Shown here: positions 1 to 5,123 of the stretch, piece after piece
How positions within the stretch are numbered: the stretch's first letter is position 1
Layout of the letters: each line of letters starts with the position of its first letter
Source of the DNA: Candidatus Margulisiibacteriota bacterium
Lineage (GTDB): Bacteria; Margulisbacteria; Marinamargulisbacteria; DT-59
Direction of reading: 5' to 3'
Length of the DNA: 19,187 nt
Assembly (NCBI GenBank): GCA_013215865.1
Contig: JABSQL010000016.1
Coordinates: 1-19,187, forward strand
The notes under the pieces: model-generated
Seen by the model: the letters and a program-made list of their open reading frames with translations, nothing else
What the model was told of the DNA's origin: nothing
Databases searched by the model: none
Translations under genes and position numbers: made by a program

Positions 1-618
1 GATGCCATTTGGGTATCTATGGAGATGAATCCAAAATGGCAGGAAAAACGAGATAATCAGATTGACAAGATTGTAGGCAGATCTGTGAGAGATGTTAATT
101 TTTGGTTGGCTGAGGGGGATTGGGAGGACATGAGCAGAGCTCAACAGCGACAATTTATCCAAAAATACTCAGACCAAAATAGTGAGAGTATTGGGAATAC
201 GAATGAGATTCCGGTTGTATTTATAAATCATCCACGGCAAAGTCTCTATGGTATTTACGAATTTGAAAGAGCAAATGGGGGAGATTTAAGTGTGAATACG
301 AATAGTGATGAGTTCACAAATTTTTACAATGTGATCGAAACAACGGTGCATGAAGGTGCGGGACATGGGTATCAAGATTTTATTTTGGAAAATAAAGAAA
401 ACTACACAAGGCAGAATCCAGAATTTAAAGATCAGGTGGATAAGTTTGAACTGAGTTATGATCAGAAAACATGGCCAACCTCAGGTAGTTATTATACAGA
501 ATTACTAGATCATTATATTTATTTGCAAGATGCTTCTGAGAAAGATGCTTTTTATCTCGGGCGTGAGGCTTCATCAAAGATAAACCATAATAAACCAGTG
601 GGAAGCTCTGTAAGATGA
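1..618 (+). CDS. C-terminal part of a polymorphic toxin, HEXXGH metalloprotease-like (5' truncated by window)
   Basis: The frame is open from base 1, so this is the 3' part of a longer protein; the first in-frame ATGs are at 19 and 28 but need not be starts. Seen: T-V-H-E-G-A-G-H-G-Y-Q around residues 110-120 of the part starting at 19, then an acidic-aromatic stretch and D-A-S-E-K-D-A-F-Y-L-G near the end. This order resembles toxin C-termini of Rhs/polymorphic proteins that carry 'HExxHAYQ' followed by a Q/P-x-E-x-DA-x-x-x-G helix (family knowledge). Here three residues separate HE from the second His, giving HEXXGH rather than HEXXH; HEXXGH is the zinc motif of M49 peptidases. The stop overlaps the next start by ATGA, the usual layout of a toxin with its immunity gene. 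Zinc hydrolase activity is inferred. Confidence 0.6.
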   Translation, partial: DAIWVSMEMNPKWQEKRDNQIDKIVGRSVRDVNFWLAEGDWEDMSRAQQRQFIQKYSDQNSESIGNTNEIPVVFINHPRQSLYGIYEFERANGGDLSVNTNSDEFTNFYNVIETTVHEGAGHGYQDFILENKENYTRQNPEFKDQVDKFELSYDQKTWPTSGSYYTELLDHYIYLQDASEKDAFYLGREASSKINHNKPVGSSVR

Positions 619-1118
619 CACTAAAGCGATGGGCTTTAGTAGCCGTGCTAATTATTTTTGCTGTACCGAGTTTATATGGTGTGTGGGGCAAACTGAATAT
701 CACAGAAGATGTCTTTTATATTTTGTATATTAAAAAAGAAAAAGTTTGGGATAAGCCTTTAGTGTCAAAGCCAGGATTTACGATAGATTATTTAGGCGAC
801 TATTATTTATTAGGCAAAATAGCATTTGATGAGAAATTGAATATTAAAGCAAGTTTTTTAAGCCATGAAGGCAAGATAAACGAGGAAATAAATAATGTTA
901 AGGAAGCTATAATAGAGCGAAATAAGCAAGATAAATCAGAGTATTTAAGTATCAATGATGGTAGAGAATCGTTTATTAAGGATATTTTTAGTGTTTGGAA
1001 TTTAGAAAGATTTGCAGATAGTGAATTGGGTGAAACCTATTTTAAGTCAGGGAGAAAAGTATTTCCTCAAGAAGAAATAGAAGATGACTTGAGGCCTGGT
1101 GGCTGGGTGTACATGTAG
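615..1118 (+). CDS. Small single-pass membrane protein, probable immunity protein
   Basis: The start codon overlaps the stop of the preceding toxin-like gene (ATGA at 615-618), so the two are probably translationally coupled. Seen: a 167-residue protein with a positively charged N-terminus (MTLKRW) and one hydrophobic segment at about residues 6-23, followed by a charged, Lys/Glu-rich soluble region; no Cys pairs or known motif. A membrane-anchored protein directly downstream of a toxin C-terminus is most simply its immunity partner. That is an inference from position; I do not recognise the family. If the toxin acts in the periplasm, an N-in anchor would place the soluble domain there. Confidence 0.6.
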   Translation: MTLKRWALVAVLIIFAVPSLYGVWGKLNITEDVFYILYIKKEKVWDKPLVSKPGFTIDYLGDYYLLGKIAFDEKLNIKASFLSHEGKINEEINNVKEAIIERNKQDKSEYLSINDGRESFIKDIFSVWNLERFADSELGETYFKSGRKVFPQEEIEDDLRPGGWVYM

Positions 1119-1147
1119 GAGGCTTGTGTTAAGGGTTTTTAGATCCC

Positions 1148-1333
1148 TCAAAGAGATTCAATGGGAACGTTAAGCACGTTTGACAGTCTTTTGACCAGAT
1201 CAAATGATGGGACATTTTTATCTTTTTCTATTTTGTAAATGGTCTGTGTGGTTACATCTAAGCATCTTGCTAACTTTTCTTGAGTGAGCCCTGCGTTTAT
1301 ACGCGCTTTTTTGATTTTAGTTCCAAGAGACAT
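1148..1333 (-). CDS. Small XRE-family helix-turn-helix regulator
   Basis: A 61-residue protein consisting almost entirely of one HTH_3 (Cro/C1) domain: 'GLTQEKLARCLDVTTQTIYKIE' spans the helix-turn-helix (written here as GLTQEKLARCL and DVTTQTIYKIE, about residues 15-36), followed by the family-typical K-x-x-P-S-F-x-L-x-K-x-L and ending in V-P-I-E-S-L. The length matches stand-alone XRE regulators of the YgzD/HigA-like type. It lies divergent from the zinc-ribbon unit, with an AT-rich 120-base spacer holding a good promoter in the opposite direction, so it may control that promoter and itself. No clear Shine-Dalgarno sequence is visible ahead of its ATG. It is convergent with the immunity-like gene on its other side. 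Confidence 0.85.
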   Translation of the reverse strand: MSLGTKIKKARINAGLTQEKLARCLDVTTQTIYKIEKDKNVPSFDLVKRLSNVLNVPIESL

Positions 1334-1378
1334 ATTCTATATGGTATTAAATGATTAGATAATATTAAATAGTATGTA

Positions 1379-1407
1379 TTGACTAGATAAATAATATTAG
1401 TTATATT
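1379..1407 (+). promoter_or_regulatory. Sigma-70-like promoter for the leader peptide/zinc-ribbon unit
   Basis: TTGACT at 1379-1384 and TATATT at 1402-1407 are separated by exactly 17 bases, each matching five of six consensus positions. Transcription would start near 1414, about 40 bases before the ATG at 1454. The surrounding spacer has imperfect repeats (TAGATAA followed by AATATTA at about 1355-1366 and 1384-1399) that could be operator half-sites for the divergent XRE regulator; that link is inferred. Confidence 0.55.
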
Positions 1408-1453
1408 TAGTTATTCGGGGTGTATATATAAAAACGTAATAGGAGTCCGTGAG

Positions 1454-1495
1454 ATGAGCAGTGAAAAGTTCAACCCAAAAACCAAAAATATATGA
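1454..1495 (+). CDS. Possible 13-residue leader peptide overlapping the zinc-ribbon gene
   Basis: An AGGAG sequence (1441-1445) sits 8 bases before ATG 1454, which opens a 13-codon frame (MSSEKFNPKTKNI) ending in TGA at 1493-1495. That stop overlaps the zinc-ribbon start in an ATGA at 1492-1495, while the zinc-ribbon ATG has no good Shine-Dalgarno sequence of its own. Ribosomes would thus load at 1454 and reinitiate at 1492. The alternative is that this is the original N-terminus of the zinc-ribbon protein, separated by a one- or two-base indel. The sequence is not rich in any single amino acid, so it is not an attenuation peptide of the classic kind. Confidence 0.4.
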   Translation: MSSEKFNPKTKNI

Positions 1496-1683
1496 ATAAG
1501 AAACAAAGAATAGGGCTTTATATTCGACAATGCTGTGAATGTATGAGAATTGTAGAAGCGCATGTCTCAGATATAGGAGAAAGTGAAGATTCAGAATGTG
1601 TGAGTCATGGGTATTGTCCAAGCTGCCACCAATTATTCATGGACCAGCACAAGAGTCGGAAAATATTGAAAGGTTTGGAATAA
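1492..1683 (+). CDS. Zinc-ribbon mini-protein (SHG-x-CP-x-C type)
   Basis: A 63-residue protein with two Cys pairs: C14/C17 (CCECM) and C42/C45 (YCPSCH), the latter preceded by V-S-H-G. This C-x-x-C ... SHGYCPxC arrangement matches the short zinc-ribbon-like element often found at the ends of response regulators and sensor proteins ('CSWCKK ... SHGICPEC'), here free-standing. Four Cys residues could bind one metal; C15 and C36 are extra. The start is fixed by ATGA overlap with the upstream leader peptide. It probably belongs to one transcript from the promoter at 1379-1407. The function is unknown; a regulatory or adapter role is a guess from the family context. Confidence 0.6.
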   Translation: MNKKQRIGLYIRQCCECMRIVEAHVSDIGESEDSECVSHGYCPSCHQLFMDQHKSRKILKGLE

Positions 1684-1705
1684 CTGTTAATTGTCCTTTT
1701 TCAAT

Positions 1706-2014
1706 TCATAGCAATATGTTTTTAAGGATAAAAATAAATAAGAAAACCCCATTTATCAATACTAAACAGTTAAGTATTAGGAGTATTTTTTTTAGAAGTG
1801 GTATGTGAAATGCTTTTGTAAATAGAAATAAACCTGTATTAACAAAAGCTAAAGAGGATACTACGGCTAATGGAATACTCAGTTGCCAATCCATGAGCAT
1901 CTTCGGATCTTGCTGAATAGCTAAATCGTAACACCACCCCCAAAATATAAAGACTCCCAAAGTAAATAATATCCCAGATATTGAACATAATGTGATAAAC
2001 CGCATATGCACCAT
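1706..2014 (-). CDS. Small three-helix membrane protein; start may lie upstream at an ATT codon
   Basis: From ATG 2014 the protein is 102 residues with three hydrophobic segments (about residues 4-27, 46-66 and 74-101). The frame stays open upstream for 13 more sense codons to an ATT at 2051-2053, which is preceded by a well placed AGGAG (2062-2066, 8 bases away). The extension starts K-I-L-G-W-E-Y-D-I-K-N-K and looks coding, whereas ATG 2014 has no usable ribosome binding site. The gene may therefore start at ATT 2053, or its ATG may have mutated. The AGGAG overlaps the stop of an upstream relic frame, a toxin-immunity-like layout. I do not recognise the family. Confidence 0.5.
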   Translation of the reverse strand: MVHMRFITLCSISGILFTLGVFIFWGWCYDLAIQQDPKMLMDWQLSIPLAVVSSLAFVNTGLFLFTKAFHIPLLKKILLILNCLVLINGVFLFIFILKNILL

Positions 2015-2064
2015 TTTATTTTTTATATCGTACTCCCAGCCTAAAATCTTAATATCTTTAGCTC

Positions 2065-2199
2065 CTATTGACGTATATTATCAGGTTTCCTCCCTTTTTT
2101 CATTGCTTCCTTCTCAAAAGAGCTATCGCCAAAAAAGATTTTCGAACCAGAACCAATGTTATTGAAATGGCAGTGAATGAGTTCTTGGATTAAATAAAA
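2065..2199 (-). pseudogene. 3' relic of an unidentified coding gene (possible toxin C-terminus)
   Basis: On the minus strand, about 44 codons before TAG 2065-2067 read as protein-like sequence, including FNNIGSGSKIFFGDSSF and ending EAMKKGRKPDNIRQ, but there is no proper start with a ribosome binding site. The frame runs on without clear coding character into the promoter region of the ATPase gene. Its stop overlaps the Shine-Dalgarno sequence of the small membrane protein that follows. I infer the 3' end of a deleted gene, perhaps an orphan toxin tip whose immunity gene is the membrane protein. It could instead be chance open sequence. Confidence 0.35.
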
Positions 2200-2213
2200 A
2201 CATCGGCTATAAT
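2185..2213 (+). promoter_or_regulatory. Promoter of the AAA_14 ATPase gene
   Basis: A perfect TATAAT at 2208-2213 follows a weak TTGGAT (2185-2190) at a 17-base spacing. Transcription would start near 2220, inside the palindrome described separately, leaving a leader of about 24 bases before the ATG at 2244. Confidence 0.5.
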
Positions 2214-2228
2214 ATAACTGAGTTATAT
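2212..2228. promoter_or_regulatory. Perfect palindrome, likely operator over the ATPase start site
   Basis: ATATAACT-G-AGTTATAT is a perfect inverted repeat with 8-base arms and a single central base. It overlaps the end of the -10 element and the expected transcription start of the ATPase gene, the classic place for a repressor site. No obvious cognate regulator is adjacent; the XRE protein at 1148-1333 is the nearest DNA-binding protein. Confidence 0.45.
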
Positions 2229-2243
2229 ATTGGACGATAAACT

Positions 2244-3473
2244 ATGTATTTAAAACGAACGATAGAGCCTTCAATTTATTCTATTTCAAATATGTTTCCT
2301 GCGTTGCTTGTGACAGGGCCACGACAGGTTGGAAAAACCACACTTCTTCAGAAAATGTGTGAAAAAGAACGAACATATGTCTCTTTGGATGATCCAAATA
2401 ATGTGACATTGGCAAAGGAAGAGCCGTTGCTTTTTTTTCAGAGATTCCCGCCCCCGGTGCTTATAGATGAAATTCAATATGCACCTGAGCTATTGCCAAT
2501 CATTAAAATGTATATTGATAGGCAATCAGAAAAAGGGTTATTTTGGCTAACAGGATCGCAGCAGTTTTATCATATGAAAGGTATATCAGAGTCCCTCGCA
2601 GGTAGAGTAGGTATCATCAACCTACTGGGGCTTTCAATGAAGGAAATTCAGAAAAGACCCGAACAATCACAGCCTTTTTTGCCGACACAAAAGATATTTA
2701 AACCATCCTCTCAATCTAAAACAATGTTACTAAAGGATGTATATCAAATGATTTGGACAGGCTCTTTCCCCTCTATGTGGACCCAATCAGGTGAACATAA
2801 AATGGACCGAGATTTATTCTATTCTTCCTACGTGCAAACATATTTGCAAAGAGACGTCCGAGATTTGGCGAATATCGAAAGCACAACCATATTTTTAAAA
2901 TTTATCAAAAGTGTGGCGGCCCGTACAGGTCGGTTATTAAATGTGGCAGATATTGCAAGAGATGCAGGTATCTCTCCAATCACGGCAAGAAATTGGATGT
3001 CTGTTTTAGAAGCCTCCGGAATTGTTTATTTGGTGTCTCCATATCACGATAATGTGACAAAGCGGATCATAAAAGCCTCTAAACTGTATTTTATAGATAC
3101 AGGCTTGTGTGCTTATTTGACAGAATGGTCAAGTCCAGAAACACTGGAGGCAGGCGCCATGTCAGGTGCCATATTTGAAACATTCGTTGTTTCGGAAATA
3201 TTGAAGAGCTATTGGCATATTGGAAGACATGCTCCCTTGTATTTTTACAGAGATAAGGACAAAAAAGAAATTGATTTATTAATTGTAAAAGATAATGTAA
3301 TCCACCCGATTGAAATCAAAAAAACGGCATCCCCAGATAAGCAGGATATCAAAAACTTCGGTACTTTAAACCGCCTTCAGAAGGACATTGGAGAAGGAGG
3401 GGTTATTTGTTTGACGGATAGCCTAATACCCATAACAGAAAAATATACGGGGATACCTGTAGGTTTCTTGTAA
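2244..3473 (+). CDS. AAA_14/DUF4143 family P-loop ATPase
   Basis: A 409-residue protein with the full architecture of the AAA_14-DUF4143 family. Walker A is G-P-R-Q-V-G-K-T (residues 25-32), Walker B V-L-I-D-E-I-Q (72-78), and a sensor-like stretch L-T-G-S-Q-Q-F lies at 102-108. A helical/winged region around residues 225-265 (V-A-D-I-A-R-D-A-G-I-S...T-A-R-N-W) is followed by the DUF4143 part. Near the C-terminus E342-I-D344 and E357-I-K359 form a PD-(D/E)XK-like nuclease core. Length and motif order are normal. These ATPases are numerous in host-associated and Bacteroidetes-like genomes, and their role is poorly defined (defence or mobile-element-linked functions have been suggested). Transcribed alone from the promoter at 2185-2213, under a palindromic operator. 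Confidence 0.93.
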   Translation: MYLKRTIEPSIYSISNMFPALLVTGPRQVGKTTLLQKMCEKERTYVSLDDPNNVTLAKEEPLLFFQRFPPPVLIDEIQYAPELLPIIKMYIDRQSEKGLFWLTGSQQFYHMKGISESLAGRVGIINLLGLSMKEIQKRPEQSQPFLPTQKIFKPSSQSKTMLLKDVYQMIWTGSFPSMWTQSGEHKMDRDLFYSSYVQTYLQRDVRDLANIESTTIFLKFIKSVAARTGRLLNVADIARDAGISPITARNWMSVLEASGIVYLVSPYHDNVTKRIIKASKLYFIDTGLCAYLTEWSSPETLEAGAMSGAIFETFVVSEILKSYWHIGRHAPLYFYRDKDKKEIDLLIVKDNVIHPIEIKKTASPDKQDIKNFGTLNRLQKDIGEGGVICLTDSLIPITEKYTGIPVGFL

Positions 3474-3525
3474 TCAAGAGGGAAATCTTCATTTAAGAAA
3501 TACGGAGTGATATAATAACAGGGTT

Positions 3526-3873
3526 ATGATGAGTATGAAGAAACAATTTGTCATCTTAGGTACTGGCGTTTGCTTGTGTCTAGGTACATCAATTGCCTGC
3601 AGTATAACAGAAGACTGTTGGGGTGACGCGGAAACATGCAACCCTTATGAAATTTCAAAAGCGCCCGCCTCAAAAGAGTGTTGTGGTAAACCGCCTGAAA
3701 TTAACGTCCTTAAAAACAAAACGTTTCGTACAAAATTCGTTACCAACACGTCTCAGATAGGTGAATATTTATGTCCCCAGGAGAAAGGCGTTGCCTCATT
3801 AGGCCAATCTAATCTCGATCTAGTTGATTCAGAATGGCAGGTTATTATTCGGTCTGTGAAATTTCAGTGTTAA
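3526..3873 (+). CDS. Small exported Cys-rich protein
   Basis: A 115-residue protein with a signal peptide: basic MKK, hydrophobic core to about residue 24, then S-I-A before C25, fitting signal peptidase I cleavage. The S-I-A-C sequence is a poor lipobox, so lipid attachment is unlikely. The mature part has several Cys residues (C25, C31, C38, a C-C pair near 52-53, C83 and the C-terminal residue), consistent with disulfides in the periplasm. ATGs at 3526, 3529 and 3535 are all possible; the last gives the cleanest signal peptide (MKKQF). A TATAAT at 3511-3516 could be a -10 element. It probably shares its transcript with the tiny Cys-rich gene downstream. No family recognised. Confidence 0.65.
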   Translation: MMSMKKQFVILGTGVCLCLGTSIACSITEDCWGDAETCNPYEISKAPASKECCGKPPEINVLKNKTFRTKFVTNTSQIGEYLCPQEKGVASLGQSNLDLVDSEWQVIIRSVKFQC

Positions 3874-3922
3874 TGTGTAACGATTAAGTGTGCGTTTAAT
3901 ACATTAATTTAGGAGAAAAATC

Positions 3923-4069
3923 ATGAAAATAGAAAATAAAAAGAAAATGGGTCTCGTGGCGTTGGTTGCTGTGGCAGTGATTGGTGTTGCAGGGTTAGTA
4001 TTCGTCAATTTCTGTGATGACGGTGCTAGTTGTTGTAAACCCGATTCTCAACAAAGCTGCACGCATTAG
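3923..4069 (+). CDS. 48-residue membrane-anchored Cys-rich peptide
   Basis: ATG 3923 has a good AGGAG (3911-3915) with 7-base spacing, and the frame ends at TAG 4067-4069. The product has a Lys-rich start (KIENKKK), one hydrophobic helix at about residues 9-30 (G-L-V-A-L-V-A-V-A-V-I-G...), and a short tail with four Cys residues (FCDD, SCC, SCTH). It resembles a tail of small metal- or disulfide-forming Cys exposed in the periplasm. It lies 49 bases after the other Cys-rich gene and just before a strong terminator, so the two probably form one small unit. Function unknown. Confidence 0.6.
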   Translation: MKIENKKKMGLVALVAVAVIGVAGLVFVNFCDDGASCCKPDSQQSCTH

Positions 4070-4079
4070 TTTCGTTATT

Positions 4080-4111
4080 GACCAGGCCTCTATGGGGCCT
4101 GGTCTTTTTCT
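4080..4111 (+). terminator. Rho-independent terminator of the Cys-rich gene pair
   Basis: A 9-bp perfect stem (GACCAGGCC at 4080-4088 with GGCCTGGTC at 4096-4104), a 7-base loop, and a T-run (TTTTTCTT) directly after. On the minus strand the hairpin is not followed by a T-run, so it terminates the plus-strand transcript only, though it could also protect the 3' end of the converging cluster mRNA. Confidence 0.85.
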
Positions 4112-4137
4112 TCTTCGTTTTAATGGAAAGGACAATC

Positions 4138-5103
4138 TTATTCTCTATCAAGCCTCTCTTCCAATATTGCATTAAGCGTGTCCATATCTGCTTTTATCAG
4201 CACCTCTTTCTCCAAAAAGTATTGTTGAAGCTTTTTGAGAAATACAGAGAAATCAATTTTTTTCACCCTACATTCATTCTCCAGTTTTGCGAGTCTCATA
4301 GATAAGATTTTTGGAATCTTGTCATCACTCTTCTCAAATACGGTTGTGATATAGTCTAAACGCGCAACAATAAGGGTTCTAATCGCCAACTCTTCTTCCC
4401 TGTTTTGACCATCTTGAGCATACTTCATGTCCAAATCTTTATGTTGTTGATGGAGATGGTCCATTGTTGAGGCACGTTTCTCCTCGAAGGCATCCATCTC
4501 TTCTTGGTGACGTTTCCTTTGAGCATCTCTGATTGATTCTAACTTAGACATCCTTTGTGCTTTTTTGGCGGTTAGCTCAGCCTTATCTTTTTTCGTTATT
4601 TCTATTTGGTCTTCTTCGAATTGCTTGAATGAAGCCTCTTTTTTTTCGTCAAAATCTATTCGAGACGCTTCCATTCGTTGCCACATTGCATCAAAATGCC
4701 TCAAAACATTCACATATTCTTGTTGTTTGCGCTGAAAAAATGCATCCCTATCCACATTAGATGACCCTTCATTATCGAAAGAAAAAACATTGTTAACACG
4801 TTGAGTTTTGGGTAAAGCCAACAATCGATCGCTTGATTCTTTGATCATTTGGAATGCTTGGGTTGCTTCATCTCTAAACTTTTTATTTTTATCAGGATGA
4901 AATTTCAAACTCAACTTTCTATAACTTTTCTTAATCACAGCATCATCACAACAGGGCGACAAATTGAGGCGACTCAAGTCATCCAAGCCTTTCATCTTTT
5001 GTAGAAGCGTATCCCAATCTTCCTTACGAAAAGTCCTCGTATTGGTTTTGATAGTGGGACCACTTGGGTTTTGTGATGCGCCTATGGGTGGGGTTGATGA
5101 CAT
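4138..5103 (-). CDS. J-domain coiled-coil protein, last gene of the cluster
   Basis: A 321-residue protein. After a Ser/Pro-rich N-terminus, a J domain is clear at about residues 45-97: I-K-K-S-Y-R-K-L-S-L-K-F, the catalytic HPD at 69-71, D-K-N-K-K, and a helix with Q-A-F-Q-M-I-K-E-S. J domains stimulate the ATPase of an Hsp70 partner (family knowledge). Residues about 125-240 are a charged coiled coil, followed by a helical C-terminus. There is no zinc-finger or DnaJ substrate-binding domain, so it is a specialised type III J protein rather than DnaJ itself. It begins 20 bases after the thioredoxin-domain gene, and a hairpin lies beyond its stop. It may recruit host or bacterial Hsp70 to the cluster products; that role is inferred. 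Confidence 0.8.
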   Translation of the reverse strand: MSSTPPIGASQNPSGPTIKTNTRTFRKEDWDTLLQKMKGLDDLSRLNLSPCCDDAVIKKSYRKLSLKFHPDKNKKFRDEATQAFQMIKESSDRLLALPKTQRVNNVFSFDNEGSSNVDRDAFFQRKQQEYVNVLRHFDAMWQRMEASRIDFDEKKEASFKQFEEDQIEITKKDKAELTAKKAQRMSKLESIRDAQRKRHQEEMDAFEEKRASTMDHLHQQHKDLDMKYAQDGQNREEELAIRTLIVARLDYITTVFEKSDDKIPKILSMRLAKLENECRVKKIDFSVFLKKLQQYFLEKEVLIKADMDTLNAILEERLDRE

Positions 5104-5123
5104 ATTAGTTGCAGTTCCATTTT

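Noticed and set aside
1596..1808. Plus-strand frame of 70 codons overlapping the zinc-ribbon gene and the end of the membrane protein gene
   Set aside because: Starts inside the zinc-ribbon gene with no ribosome binding site; the frame that carries the Cys pairs is clearly the real one.
3526..3600. Lipoprotein signal in the Cys-rich exported protein
   Set aside because: The sequence before the Cys is S-I-A, without the Leu/Val/Ile expected at -3, so ordinary signal peptidase cleavage is more likely.
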